From assembly GCF_003480435.1 (NCBI RefSeq), contig NZ_QUJB01000008.1, forward strand, positions 69,300-133,299: a stretch of DNA of 64,000 nt, written 5' to 3'. Made by a program: the position numbers and the translations under genes. Shown here in pieces: positions 50,599-60,398 of this stretch (position 1 is the first letter of the stretch; each line of letters begins with the position of its first letter). The DNA is from Clostridium sp. AM30-24. GTDB lineage: Bacteria; Bacillota; Clostridia; Lachnospirales; Lachnospiraceae. The notes below the pieces were generated by a model. It searched no databases. It was not told the origin of the DNA and saw nothing but the letters and a program-made list of their open reading frames with translations.

Positions 50599-51930
50599 AT
50601 GAACGATAACGAACTCATGAAAACCATGCCCGTCCCGCAGGCTGTCGCCAAAATGGCGATCCCGAGCATCATCAGCAGCCTGGTCACCGTCGTCTACAAC
50701 ATGGCGGACACCTTCTTCGTCGGGCAGACCGGCGATCCGCTGCAGGTCGCTGCCGTCAGCCTGACGAACCCGATCTTTATCTTGTTTATGGCCTTTGCCA
50801 ACATGTTCGGCATGGGCGGAAGCGCCGCGGCTTCCATCGCGATGGGCGAAAACAATAAAAAGCGGATGAAACAGGTCTCCGCCTTCATTACATACGCTTC
50901 GCTCGGCGTCGGCATTGTCTTTGCCGCCCTGCTGGTCCTGTTCATGCAGCCGATCCTCGGGATCTTCGGCGCGAATGCGGAAACTTATGCTCTCGCAAAA
51001 GGATATGTCTTCCACATTTCCTACGGCGCACCGTTCATCATCTGGTCCGCAGCCGCAAGCTTCGTGGTCCGCTCCGAAGGTTCGAGCCGCGAGGCGATGA
51101 TCGGCAGCATGATCGGAACTGTCGCCAACATCGTCCTTGACCCGATCATGATCAGCGGGCTTCATATGGGCGCCGCCGGTGCCGCCATCGCAACGACGAT
51201 CGGAAACGTCATGGCCAGTGCCTACTATCTCTGGTATTTTGTGAAGAAGAGCCCGAACTTCTCCATCCTGCCAAAGGACTTCAGCCTTGAAAACCGCCTC
51301 GCGGCAACGGTCTGCTCCTGCGGACTCCCGACCGCGATCTTCTCCATGCTGATGAGTCTCTCCACGATCATCTTAAACCAGATCCTCGTGGCATATGGGA
51401 ACGCTCCTGTGGCCGCTATCGGCATTGTATTCAAGGCAAACATGTTTATCACCTTCCTGCAGATGGGCCTCGCAAATGGCGTACAGCCGCTCTTAGGCTA
51501 CAATTTCGGCTCCGGTGACACAAAACGCTTCCATGCGGTCGAATCCTACACAAAGAAATGCTGCCTGATCGTCGGCATCCTGGCAACGGCCCTGTTCTTT
51601 TTCTTCCGCCGCCCGATCATCCAGATGTTCATCAACGATGAAGAAGTCATCCAGTGCGGTGTCAGGATGCTCGTCGCCTACATGCTCTCCGGCCCGGTCA
51701 TCGGCATCCTCTTTGTCAACATGAACTGCATGCAGTCCGCCGGAAAGGCGCTCCCGGCAACGATCCTCTCGATTCTCCGCCAGGGCGTCCTCCTGATCCC
51801 GATTCTGTATCTCTTAAACGGTCTCTTCGGCTTAAACGGCGTTATCTTCGGCCAGGCGCTGACCGATTATATCGCAGTGGTTCTGTCGATCGGTCTGTGG
51901 CGGGGGCTGGCGAAAAAAATGTATCAATAA
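50599..51930 (+). CDS. MATE-family efflux transporter
   Basis: A 443-residue, twelve-helix MATE protein (MAIPSIISSLVTVVYNMADTFFVG at the start), a different branch from the exporter at 2595-3950. AGAGGAG precedes ATG 50599. With the MarR regulator it forms a classic inducible multidrug-efflux unit. Its gene is G+C-richer than the yaaA block. Confidence 0.94.
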   Translation: MNDNELMKTMPVPQAVAKMAIPSIISSLVTVVYNMADTFFVGQTGDPLQVAAVSLTNPIFILFMAFANMFGMGGSAAASIAMGENNKKRMKQVSAFITYASLGVGIVFAALLVLFMQPILGIFGANAETYALAKGYVFHISYGAPFIIWSAAASFVVRSEGSSREAMIGSMIGTVANIVLDPIMISGLHMGAAGAAIATTIGNVMASAYYLWYFVKKSPNFSILPKDFSLENRLAATVCSCGLPTAIFSMLMSLSTIILNQILVAYGNAPVAAIGIVFKANMFITFLQMGLANGVQPLLGYNFGSGDTKRFHAVESYTKKCCLIVGILATALFFFFRRPIIQMFINDEEVIQCGVRMLVAYMLSGPVIGILFVNMNCMQSAGKALPATILSILRQGVLLIPILYLLNGLFGLNGVIFGQALTDYIAVVLSIGLWRGLAKKMYQ

Positions 51931-51952
51931 GCTCCTGCCTTTCATTGAAAAA

Positions 51953-51996
51953 AGAAAGCCGCATGGTTCCTTTCAAAAGGTTCCATGCGGCTTTCT
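51953..51996. terminator. Bidirectional terminator
   Basis: AGAAAGCCGCATGG (51953-51966) and CCATGCGGCTTTCT (51983-51996) are perfect arms between the MATE gene and the convergent amidohydrolase gene. Confidence 0.88.
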
Positions 51997-52052
51997 GCAT
52001 CCGTTGTTTGTGGCTATTAGACCCATTCCTGGATCTGCTTCTGTTTTTGCAC

Positions 52053-53408
52053 CTATACCATATTCCCCATCTCACCAAACTTCGTCCGCTCCATCTTCTC
52101 CCGAAGCTCATCCCGGATCTTCGCAAAGTCCGCACGGACGAGTTGTTTCTCTTTCACCAGGCATTCTCCCGCAACAAATACATCCCTTACATTCGCCGCA
52201 GACGCGCTGTAAACGATCGCGGAATACGGATCATAGACCGGGAACATGTTCGGGGAGTCGGTCTCGATCAGAACGAGGTCCGCTTCTTTTCCAGGTTCGA
52301 TAGAGCCGGTCACATCACCGAGTCCGAGTGCTCTCGCGCCCTCGATCGTCGCCATGGACACGACTTCCTTGGCCGGAAGCGCACTGCGGTCGTGGAGCGT
52401 TGTTTTCTGGAAATTCTCGCACATCCGCATCTGGATAAACAGGTCCAACGTATTTCCGCTTGCCGGTCCGTCTGTTCCGAAACCGACGGAAATGCCGTGT
52501 TTATGCATCAGGGAAACCGGCGCAACGCCCTTTCCGGCCTTCGTATTCGAGGCGATGCAGTGCGCAACGGATGCTCCGTGCTTCGCCAGGATCTCCACAT
52601 CTCGCTCCGTCGCGTGGATCGTGTGCGCCGTCAGCGTATTCGGGCCGATAACCCCGATGTGCTCCAGGAACTCGACCGGCGTCATGCCGTACTGTTCCCT
52701 GATCTGCGTCATCTCGTAATCCATCTCCGCCGTGTGGAGTGTGAACACGCTTCCCGCTTTGACATCCTCCTCATAGACCCGCTTTAACGTCTCCGGACTG
52801 CACGTCGTCGTCCCGTGCGGCGTGAGTGTTCCGGAAACACGCGGATGGTCCTTGTACGCCGCGATCAGTGCAAGCCCGCGCTCGATCGCCTGGTCGGTAT
52901 TCTCACTGTCGCAGGAATCCGTTTCCATCACCGTCTCCCCGGCAATTCCGCGGATCCCCATCTCATCCATGACCTTCGCAACGACTTCCTCGAAATAATA
53001 CATGTCGAGCACGGTCGTAATACCGGAAAGGAGCATCTCTGCCACCGCGTAGCGGCTTGAGAGAGCCGCCATCTCCGCGTCCATCGCCTGATTCTCCATC
53101 GGGAGCAGGAACACGCGCAGACGGTCCTTGCAGTCGTCCCCGAGCCCGCGGAACGGGACCATGCCGAGATGGCTGTGGGTGTTGACGAGTCCCGGGATCA
53201 CGATCGCACGTTTTGCATCGATCTCCTCAAACTCTTCACCCGCCTTGAAATTCCCCTGAGCCGTCATCTCCTGAAGTTTCTTCTCAAGTTCATCCTCCGG
53301 TCCTGCTGCCAGGATCTTCGTCCCTTCAAATATCACATAACCATGGTTCCAGACATCGCCCGCCGGATTCATGGTCACGACAATGCCGTTTTTAATGATC
53401 TTCTTCAT
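52053..53408 (-). CDS. Amidohydrolase of the MTA/SAH deaminase - chlorohydrolase group
   Basis: A 451-residue metal-dependent deaminase. Metal and catalytic motifs are NTHSHLGMVPFRG (His-x-His), TLHTAEMD (His, Glu), LTAHTIHAT (His) and FGTDGPASGN (Asp). The overall text matches MtaD/TrzF-like proteins that deaminate 5'-methylthioadenosine, S-adenosylhomocysteine, guanine or related ring amines. ATG 53408 is preferred; an ATG at 53432 has no ribosome site. Last gene of the ABC-adenine deaminase operon, so a purine substrate is likely. Confidence 0.88.
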   Translation of the reverse strand: MKKIIKNGIVVTMNPAGDVWNHGYVIFEGTKILAAGPEDELEKKLQEMTAQGNFKAGEEFEEIDAKRAIVIPGLVNTHSHLGMVPFRGLGDDCKDRLRVFLLPMENQAMDAEMAALSSRYAVAEMLLSGITTVLDMYYFEEVVAKVMDEMGIRGIAGETVMETDSCDSENTDQAIERGLALIAAYKDHPRVSGTLTPHGTTTCSPETLKRVYEEDVKAGSVFTLHTAEMDYEMTQIREQYGMTPVEFLEHIGVIGPNTLTAHTIHATERDVEILAKHGASVAHCIASNTKAGKGVAPVSLMHKHGISVGFGTDGPASGNTLDLFIQMRMCENFQKTTLHDRSALPAKEVVSMATIEGARALGLGDVTGSIEPGKEADLVLIETDSPNMFPVYDPYSAIVYSASAANVRDVFVAGECLVKEKQLVRADFAKIRDELREKMERTKFGEMGNMV

Positions 53409-53548
53409 CGTTCTATCTTCATCCTTCACCATTTCGATCTATATCTTTTTCGCCTCCAGACCCGTTTTTCAGATATCCTGAAACCCATCCGGCATCCGGC
53501 CGATCTGCCAAAAAACAGCAGACATCCCTGTTTTTTTGCTCTTCGCGA

Positions 53549-55357
53549 TTATTTTCCATACCTCTCAATAAGCGGCACCCGCTCCTGCCCCGGCACGGTT
53601 AAAAGCCCATGATCCGTGAGCTTCAGTTTCGGTGACACCGGAAGGCAGAGCGTCGACATGGACATGATGACATTGTTGTTCTCATATCCGAGACCTTCCA
53701 TCGCCGCGCGGACCTCCTTTAACTCCTGCCCGAGGACCTCGACCGGCTGGTCCGACACGATGCCGCCGATCGTGAGTCTTGCCTCCGCCAGGGACTTTCC
53801 TCCGGCGTACACGACATATGCCCCCTGGAGCTCCAGAACGCGTCTCTGCGCCAGTTTCATGTCTTCCTCATCTGTTCCCAGTACAAACAGGTTGTGGCTG
53901 TCGTGGGACCATGTAGTGGCCACAGCGCCCGGTTGCGTCAGCACTCCTTCGACAAGTCCGTACCCGATATTTCCATTTTTGCCATAGCGCTCAAACACGA
54001 CCGCAAGCGAAAGTCCTGCGGACTTCCAGTCGAGTACTCCGTCCTTCACTGCGACTTTCCGTTTCACAGGAGTTGTCGCTGTTCCAAACGTGCCGATCTT
54101 CATGACGTTGACCTCGGCCCACGCTGCATCCGGGTCTTCTGCCTTTAAAACGAAGTCGGAAAGCTCCGCCGGACGGCACTTCACGGTGTGGTAAAAGCTC
54201 TCCGGGAAACTGCACGCTGCAGCTGCCGGCACAGCACCGTTTTTTTCCACCTGCGCGGTACTCATCTCCGCTGCCTCTGCTCCGCAGTCAGCCGCGCCAG
54301 CACGCTCTTTCCCAGCACCGCACGCCGCATCCCCGTCACATTTACAGTACACGCACTCGCCCCTCTTATAAACAACCACCGGCTCGATCCCATCCAGACT
54401 GTCCAGAAGCATGAAATCTGCGATCTTCCCAGGCGCGATCATTCCCCTGTCATCCAGGTGCATTCTCCGCGCAGGTGTCCATGTCGCGCAGTAGATCGCC
54501 TTCTCCATCGGCATCCCCGCCTTCACAGCCGTCTCGATGATCTTGTTGAGTTGTCCGAGAAGAAGCTTGTCCGGCATCGTGTCGTCCGTCACCAGCGCCA
54601 CATTTTCATACAGCGCATTGTCGCACACGGTCTTCACGACCTCCGGCGTCAGGGATTTGAACTGCAGCTCCAGGAACATGCCAAGCTCCGACTTCTCCAG
54701 GACCGACTGCGGCGTCTGCTGCGTGTGGTCCGCATCGACTCCCTCATAAATGAATCTGTTGAGATCCGCCCCGGTAAGTCCCGGGCAGTGGCCTTCGATC
54801 CTCAAGTTTCTCCCTGCATTTCTGCACGCCCGGATCATGTCTCTCGTCCGGCTTTCGCCCTCCGCGGAGAGATCCTTATAGTTCATGATCTCGCCGAGGC
54901 AGAGAACCCCGTCCTCCGCCGCCATCTCCGAAACTTCCTTCACGCCTAAAGACGCACCGGAGGTCTCCAGCTTCTCGTTCGTCGCCGGAACACTCGACGG
55001 GATCGCCCAGAAAATATCCTGCTTCGTCTTCTGAGCCATAAACGCCCGGATGCCGTCCATGCCGAACACATTCGCCATCTCATGCGCGTCAGCCACCACA
55101 GTCGTCACGCCGTACGGAAGCGTGATCCTGGAAAATTCGCCCGGATACGTCATCGAACTCTCGATATGCATATGGATGTCCACAAGCCCCGGCAGCATGT
55201 ATCTGCCTTTGCCGTCTCTCTCTTCAACTCCCGGATATGAAATTGCAGGGGAAATGCAATAAAACTTTTCCCCTGCAACTGCCACATCCCGTTTTTCAAA
55301 GCACTGTCTGAAGGTCTGATAGACCATGACATTTTTCAGAATGAAATCGGGTCTCAT
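53549..55357 (-). CDS. ade: Adenine deaminase with Cys/Ala-rich insertion
   Basis: A 602-residue Ade-family enzyme that converts adenine to hypoxanthine. Metal motif VDIHMHIESSM (60s), GVTTVVADAHE, RIEGHCPGL, DADHTQQTP and VTDDTMPDKLL are all present, as is the C-terminal domain with TWSHDSHNL and LCLPVSPKLKLTDHGL. Residues ~335-382 carry an insertion with six Cys (starting CVYCKC) and long Ala/Gly/Glu runs, placed where the barrel joins the small beta domain; I know no counterpart in standard Ade. ATG 55357 lies 16 bases after the binding-protein stop. Confidence 0.95.
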   Translation of the reverse strand: MRPDFILKNVMVYQTFRQCFEKRDVAVAGEKFYCISPAISYPGVEERDGKGRYMLPGLVDIHMHIESSMTYPGEFSRITLPYGVTTVVADAHEMANVFGMDGIRAFMAQKTKQDIFWAIPSSVPATNEKLETSGASLGVKEVSEMAAEDGVLCLGEIMNYKDLSAEGESRTRDMIRACRNAGRNLRIEGHCPGLTGADLNRFIYEGVDADHTQQTPQSVLEKSELGMFLELQFKSLTPEVVKTVCDNALYENVALVTDDTMPDKLLLGQLNKIIETAVKAGMPMEKAIYCATWTPARRMHLDDRGMIAPGKIADFMLLDSLDGIEPVVVYKRGECVYCKCDGDAACGAGKERAGAADCGAEAAEMSTAQVEKNGAVPAAAACSFPESFYHTVKCRPAELSDFVLKAEDPDAAWAEVNVMKIGTFGTATTPVKRKVAVKDGVLDWKSAGLSLAVVFERYGKNGNIGYGLVEGVLTQPGAVATTWSHDSHNLFVLGTDEEDMKLAQRRVLELQGAYVVYAGGKSLAEARLTIGGIVSDQPVEVLGQELKEVRAAMEGLGYENNNVIMSMSTLCLPVSPKLKLTDHGLLTVPGQERVPLIERYGK

Positions 55358-55373
55358 ATAAAATTCCTCGTTA

Positions 55374-56486
55374 TTAGTTATTGATCGTTCTGTTCCACTG
55401 GTCGATCCAGTTATTTAAGATCGGGTTTACAAAAGCATAGTCAACAACCTTAACTTTTGCAGCCTTGTCTCCGTAGGTCATATCTTTGGACTCTTCCTCA
55501 GTGAATGTAACATCCATGTTTGTCGGAGCCTCGTTTAATGCCTTACCTGTCTTTGTCTGAAGCTCTTCGCTGATACGGTAGTTGATGTACTCGTAAGCAA
55601 GCTCCTTGTTCGCACAGTTCTTTGTTACGTTGATGGTGTTGAAGTTTGCGTAAGCTCCGTCCGGTGTTACATAAACAAGTGTCGGGTTTGCTGCTACGAT
55701 CGTCGGAACACCGAAGTCGCCGACAACAGCTGCTGCAACCTCACCGGAAGTGAACATGTTGATCAGGTCGGAAGACTTTGTGTATGTCTTAACAAGGTTC
55801 GGCTTTAAGTCAGCAAGTGCCTTGAAAGCTGCCTCGCCGTTATCAGTTGTCACATCAACGCCTGCATGGTCACTTGCAACATAAACCATAGCCGGTCCGA
55901 ATGTTGTTGTGATCTCCGGAATGGAAACCTTGCCTGCAAGACGCTCATCCCAAAGGTCGTCAAAGCTTGTGATATCAAAGCCTGTAAGCTCCGGGTTGTA
56001 GATGATACCGATGCTGTTGATGGTGTACGGAACACCCTGTCCTGCCTCTGCAATCTCCTTTGCAGCCGGAATTAACTTCTCAGCGTTCGGGATCTTGCTT
56101 AAATCGATCGTATCGAAAAGCCCCTCGTCAGTACCCTTCGCTGTCATAGCCTGGGAGAGCTCGATCACATCGATCGTGGAGTTCGGGTCAGCGGATAATT
56201 TTGTGTAACGGTCGTTTGTACCGCCTGTCTCAGTAACGATCTCACAGTTGAACTCGTTCTCAAACGGTGTGTAAACTTCCTCTTCGGAAATGTCTTCGCT
56301 GAGGCCGTATGTGGATAATACGAGCTTCTGTGCGTCTCCGGAAGCTGCCTTTGTCTCTTCTGCGGAAGCTGCGGCCTCAGAACCTGCTGCCTGGCTTCCT
56401 GCTGCTGTGGTCTCTGTTGTGGATGCGCCGCCGCAAGCGGTAAGCATCATTGCTGCGCAAAGTACAACTGCTGCTGTTTTCTTCAT
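55374..56486 (-). CDS. ABC transporter substrate-binding lipoprotein (PotD-like)
   Basis: A 370-residue SBP family 1/6 protein of the spermidine/putrescine-binding class. Lipobox LTAC (Cys18), low-complexity Ala/Ser/Glu spacer, then LSTYGLSEDISEEEVYTPFENEFNCEIV, whose pattern is that of PotD/PotF. It lies between the ATPase gene and adenine deaminase. Whether it binds polyamines or a purine-type base cannot be told from sequence; the deaminase neighbours favour the latter. Confidence 0.92.
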   Translation of the reverse strand: MKKTAAVVLCAAMMLTACGGASTTETTAAGSQAAGSEAAASAEETKAASGDAQKLVLSTYGLSEDISEEEVYTPFENEFNCEIVTETGGTNDRYTKLSADPNSTIDVIELSQAMTAKGTDEGLFDTIDLSKIPNAEKLIPAAKEIAEAGQGVPYTINSIGIIYNPELTGFDITSFDDLWDERLAGKVSIPEITTTFGPAMVYVASDHAGVDVTTDNGEAAFKALADLKPNLVKTYTKSSDLINMFTSGEVAAAVVGDFGVPTIVAANPTLVYVTPDGAYANFNTINVTKNCANKELAYEYINYRISEELQTKTGKALNEAPTNMDVTFTEEESKDMTYGDKAAKVKVVDYAFVNPILNNWIDQWNRTINN

Positions 56487-56577
56487 GATTTTTTTCTCCT
56501 CTTTCTCTCTTTTTGAGATAATATTTCTTCGCGTTGACAGGATCTCTGCCCGCGCGATGGTTCCCTAAGTTAAATTT

Positions 56578-57618
56578 TTATTTTCTCACCAGGATCAGCT
56601 TGTCCTTCGGGAGATACAGGCGGATCTTTTCGCCCTCTTTGTAAACATGGTCGGTACCCATATTGACCTTTAAGACTCCGGCTGAAGTCTCGACCTCGTA
56701 CTGGTAGCTCTTTCCGAGGAAGGTGCGGACGCCGATCGTTCCGCTTAAAACATTCTCTGTCTGGATCTCATCCGCCAGGCAGATATCGTCCGGCCGGATC
56801 GTTCCTGCAAAGTTTTCACAGTCAAGATCCATGGAAGTTAAGAACTCACTTCCGTCCGGCGCTGTGTAGACGCCGTCCTGCTTTTTCGCAAGCTCCAGGA
56901 AGTTCTCGAAACCGATGAATCTTGCGACGAACTCGGTCGCCGGTCTCTTGTAGATGTTCTCCGGTGTGTCAAACTGCTCGATCACGCCGCCGTTCATAAC
57001 GGCAACTTTATCAGATATGGAGAAACATTCCTCCTGGTCATGGGTGACAAATAATGTCGTGATTCCAAGGCGCTTCTGAAGACGTTTGATCTCAACACGC
57101 ATGGAAAGTCGTAATTTCGCATCAAGGTTGGATAACGGCTCATCTAAGAGCAGTAACTTCGGCTCGATGACAAGCGCTCTCGCGAGAGCAACTCTCTGGC
57201 GCTGTCCGCCGGACATCTGCTTCGGGAAACGGTCTGCAAGCTCGGTCAGACCGCAGACCTCAAGGATCTCTTTGACCTTCTTATCGATCACGTCCTTGTC
57301 CATCTTTCTCGTTCTGAGTCCGAATGCCACGTTGTCGTAAACACTCAGATGCGGGAACAGAGCGTAGCTCTGGAATACCAGGCCGAACTGGCGCTTGTGG
57401 ACCGGAACCTTCGTCATGTCCTCACCGTCCAGTGTGAAGGTGCCGCCCTGCGGGTCGATAAATCCGGCAACCACGCGCAGCGTTGTGGATTTACCGCATC
57501 CGCTCGGTCCGAGAAGGGAAACGAGCTCACCTTCCTCGACCTCAAGATTTAATCCCTTTAAGATCTGTTTCTTTTTATCGTAACTAACATCGATTCCATT
57601 TAAACTCATAAAAGCCAT
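56578..57618 (-). CDS. potA: ABC transporter ATPase (PotA-like)
   Basis: A 346-residue ATPase with Walker A GPSGCGKST, signature MSGGQRQRV, Walker B LLLLDEPLSNLD, and a C-terminal TOBE regulatory domain. ATG 57618 is set 9 bases after AAGGAG; an ATG at 57624 is too close to the site. 'potA' reflects family, not proven substrate. Confidence 0.94.
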   Translation of the reverse strand: MAFMSLNGIDVSYDKKKQILKGLNLEVEEGELVSLLGPSGCGKSTTLRVVAGFIDPQGGTFTLDGEDMTKVPVHKRQFGLVFQSYALFPHLSVYDNVAFGLRTRKMDKDVIDKKVKEILEVCGLTELADRFPKQMSGGQRQRVALARALVIEPKLLLLDEPLSNLDAKLRLSMRVEIKRLQKRLGITTLFVTHDQEECFSISDKVAVMNGGVIEQFDTPENIYKRPATEFVARFIGFENFLELAKKQDGVYTAPDGSEFLTSMDLDCENFAGTIRPDDICLADEIQTENVLSGTIGVRTFLGKSYQYEVETSAGVLKVNMGTDHVYKEGEKIRLYLPKDKLILVRK

Positions 57619-57631
57619 GGTCATATTCTCC

Positions 57632-58414
57632 TTATTTTGCCAGGGCTGCGATACCCAGTGTGCGGTCTACGATCACCATGATGACCACGGTCGCTGCCAT
57701 TAAAAGTACGGAAACCGCCGATACGGTCGGATCATAATTGTATTCAATATAGTTCATCAGTGTCGACGGGAATGTCGATACGCCCGGTCCGGATAAGAAC
57801 ATGGAAACCGGAATGTTGTTAAAGGAATTGATGAACGCCAGCATGAATGCGGAGGAAATTCCGGAGGTCACGTTCGGAAGAACGACCTTGAAGAATGCCG
57901 CTCCCTTCGGGCATCCAAGACTCCACGCCGCCTCCTCGATGGAAAAATCGAACTGTTCCATGGAGGAACCGACAACACGGATCACATACGGAAGTGTGAC
58001 CATGAAATGTCCTGCTAAAAGTCCTGCAAATACCGGGATCCGGAGTGTCAGGATCAGGCACTGGTACATGATAAAGCCGATTACGATTCCCGGAACGATG
58101 GTCGGGGAAAGAAAAATGGACTTTAACAGCTGTTTTCCCTTTAATCCGGCTCTCGCAAGTGCGTAAGCTGCCGGGATTCCGACCAGAAGAGAGATGCATG
58201 TCGCGAGGAGCGCGACCTCAAGGCTGGTCAGGAATGATCTGCGGAAAGACTTTAACGCGAACACGTTCGCGAACCATTTCGTCGAGAAGGACTCGATCGG
58301 GAATGTGATGGCGCTTCCGCCGCCGAATGCTGTTACGGTGATGATCAGTAACGGGATCATCAAAAATGCAAATACGATCGCTGCCCATATGGTCAGCACT
58401 TTATTTTTACGCAT
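57632..58414 (-). CDS. potC: ABC transporter permease (PotC-like)
   Basis: A 260-residue permease with six membrane segments and the EAA-type loop IEEAAWSLGCPKGAAFFKV. ATG 58414 with GAGGTG 6 bases upstream; it overlaps the upstream permease gene by 8 bases. Confidence 0.93.
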   Translation of the reverse strand: MRKNKVLTIWAAIVFAFLMIPLLIITVTAFGGGSAITFPIESFSTKWFANVFALKSFRRSFLTSLEVALLATCISLLVGIPAAYALARAGLKGKQLLKSIFLSPTIVPGIVIGFIMYQCLILTLRIPVFAGLLAGHFMVTLPYVIRVVGSSMEQFDFSIEEAAWSLGCPKGAAFFKVVLPNVTSGISSAFMLAFINSFNNIPVSMFLSGPGVSTFPSTLMNYIEYNYDPTVSAVSVLLMAATVVIMVIVDRTLGIAALAK

Positions 58415-59240
58415 AATCTTCACCTCTGCGGTCCAGCCGTGCGGCCAGAGCGTTAAATCCTTTGATCACAACCAGGGTTACAACGATCATGATTAGGGCG
58501 ATCACGGACGCGCCGGTCCAGTCACTGACGGACATCGCTCTCTGGTAGATCAGGGTCGCCATGACCATGTTGCTGTTGCCTCCTAATAACTGCGGCGTCG
58601 TGTAAGCTGTCAGGGTTCCGGTAAATACCAGAATACCGCCGACGATGATTCCAGGAAGACTCATCGGGAAAATGACTTTCATGAACGCTTCCGTTCTTGA
58701 AGCTCCGAGGCTCTGTGCCGCCTCCATCATGTCATCGTCAATATTTTCCATAACACCGGCAACTGTCACGATCATTAACGGAAGGAACAGGTAGACAGAA
58801 CCAATGATGATAGAAAAATCGGTGTATAAAAGCTTCATCGGTTTCTCGATCAGTCCCATAGCGATCATGGCCTTGTTGATGATCCCGTTGCTGCCGAGAA
58901 TATTGATCCATGCAAAGCTTCGGATAACGGAGTTCGTCATCATCGGGAAGATCGATGCAGAGAGGAGAAGTCCTCTCCATTTCTTATCACAGCGGCTGAT
59001 GAAATACGCCGTCGGGATTCCGCCGACCATACAGACAAAGGTGGTGATGACCGCGATCTTCACGGTTCTCAAAAAGATCTTTCTGTAATACTCGTCCTTA
59101 AAAAAGTCCACATATGCACTGAACGGGTAATCTCCCGTAAACACACTCGGAACCAGAACGCGAAGCAGCGGGATCATCAGGAAGAGAAATAAGATCACCA
59201 GTCCCGGAACCAGCATGCACCATGCACTGCTCTTTTTCAT
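58407..59240 (-). CDS. potB: ABC transporter permease (PotB-like)
   Basis: A 277-residue permease with six membrane segments and EAA loop MMEAAQSLGASRTEAFMKV. First gene of the seven-kilobase operon that runs through potC, potA, the binding protein, ade and the MtaD-like gene. Confidence 0.93.
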   Translation of the reverse strand: MKKSSAWCMLVPGLVILFLFLMIPLLRVLVPSVFTGDYPFSAYVDFFKDEYYRKIFLRTVKIAVITTFVCMVGGIPTAYFISRCDKKWRGLLLSASIFPMMTNSVIRSFAWINILGSNGIINKAMIAMGLIEKPMKLLYTDFSIIIGSVYLFLPLMIVTVAGVMENIDDDMMEAAQSLGASRTEAFMKVIFPMSLPGIIVGGILVFTGTLTAYTTPQLLGGNSNMVMATLIYQRAMSVSDWTGASVIALIMIVVTLVVIKGFNALAARLDRRGEDYA

Positions 59241-59335
59241 TGGTTTGCCCCTTTCTTAATTGTGCGTAATAAATTTTAATTAGTTTTACTTATAAATGCT
59301 TAATTTTTCATCAATCACACTTATATTTTACATTC

Positions 59336-59364
59336 ATTATAAAAAGTGATATACTATACGTCAA
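59336..59364 (-). promoter_or_regulatory. Promoter of the pot-ade operon
   Basis: Minus-strand TTGACG (59359-59364), 17-base spacer, TATAAT (59336-59341). A plus-strand TATAAT at 59377-59382 probably serves the divergent LysR gene, so the two promoters are nearly back to back. Confidence 0.72.
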
Positions 59365-59414
59365 ATACATATTATCTATAATTTTTATGCAGTAAAGCTA
59401 TGAGGAGACCCTGT

Positions 59415-60338
59415 ATGGAATTAAAAGAAGCCCGCTATATCCTGGCGATCGCCCGCCACCAGAGCATCGGAAAAGCCGCCGAATCCCTTTATATCTCCCA
59501 GCCATCCCTGAGTAAGTACTTAAAGAACCTGGAAGAACGTCTCGGCGCTCCGCTGTTCAGCCGCCACGAAAACCGCTACTACCCGACCTACATGGGTGAA
59601 CGCTATCTTCACTACGCCGAACAGATCGTTGCCTGCGGTGATGAGTGGATGCAGGAATACGACGATATTGCTCACCGCCAGCGTGGCCGTTTAAACATCG
59701 CCGTGCCGATCATGATGGGCAGCACACTGATCGAACCAATGTTGGCGCCGTTTCATAAACGATACCCCTATGTGACCTTAAATATCATGGAAGCTGTAAA
59801 TTTCATTGCAGAGAACAGTCTGGAAACCTCATCCATCGACCTGACTCTTTACAATATCCATGAATTTCCCGAGACCATGGACTACCAGATCCTGCGCTCT
59901 GAGGAGATCGTTCTGGTCCTGCATGAAAACCATCCTCTCGCCGCAAAAGCCGTCACACGCCCCGGCTTCCGCTACCCGTGGCTGGATCTTTCCCTGTTAA
60001 AAGATGAAAACTTCATTCTCCTCTACCCGGACCAGAACACCGGAGGCATCGCCCTGGATCTCTTTAAAGAGTATAACATCAATCCACCGGTCTCTCTCCA
60101 CACGAGAAACTCCTCTATGTCGATCCATCTGGCCATGGACGGCGTCGGCGCTGCCTTCGCTCCGGAGAGCTATTTCCACCATGAAAACCAGTACACCGGA
60201 AACCGCGCCCTCTGCTTCTCCGTCGGACACAGACCGGCTCTCACAACTACCATCGCCGCCTATCGGAAAAACCGGTATCTGCCACAGCATGCGAGGGATT
60301 TTCTGGAAATGATCCGAGAATATTGCCGTGAGAAATAA
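59415..60338 (+). CDS. LysR-family transcriptional regulator
   Basis: A 307-residue LysR protein (MELKEARYILAIARHQSIGKAAESLYISQPSLSKYL) with a standard effector domain. GAGGAG lies 7 bases before ATG 59415; an ATG at 59400 overlaps that site. Divergent from the pot-ade operon with a 174-base gap, so it most likely regulates it. Confidence 0.93.
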   Translation: MELKEARYILAIARHQSIGKAAESLYISQPSLSKYLKNLEERLGAPLFSRHENRYYPTYMGERYLHYAEQIVACGDEWMQEYDDIAHRQRGRLNIAVPIMMGSTLIEPMLAPFHKRYPYVTLNIMEAVNFIAENSLETSSIDLTLYNIHEFPETMDYQILRSEEIVLVLHENHPLAAKAVTRPGFRYPWLDLSLLKDENFILLYPDQNTGGIALDLFKEYNINPPVSLHTRNSSMSIHLAMDGVGAAFAPESYFHHENQYTGNRALCFSVGHRPALTTTIAAYRKNRYLPQHARDFLEMIREYCREK

Positions 60339-60398
60339 AACGTTCTCCCAGAAGCTTATATCTATCTGCAAAGTTCTAACGCTTCTTTGTCAATTCAA

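Noticed and set aside
59241..59414. Possible purine riboswitch in front of the pot-ade operon
   Set aside because: The gap is AT-rich and shows no three-way junction core or the conserved loop sequences of the purine aptamer.
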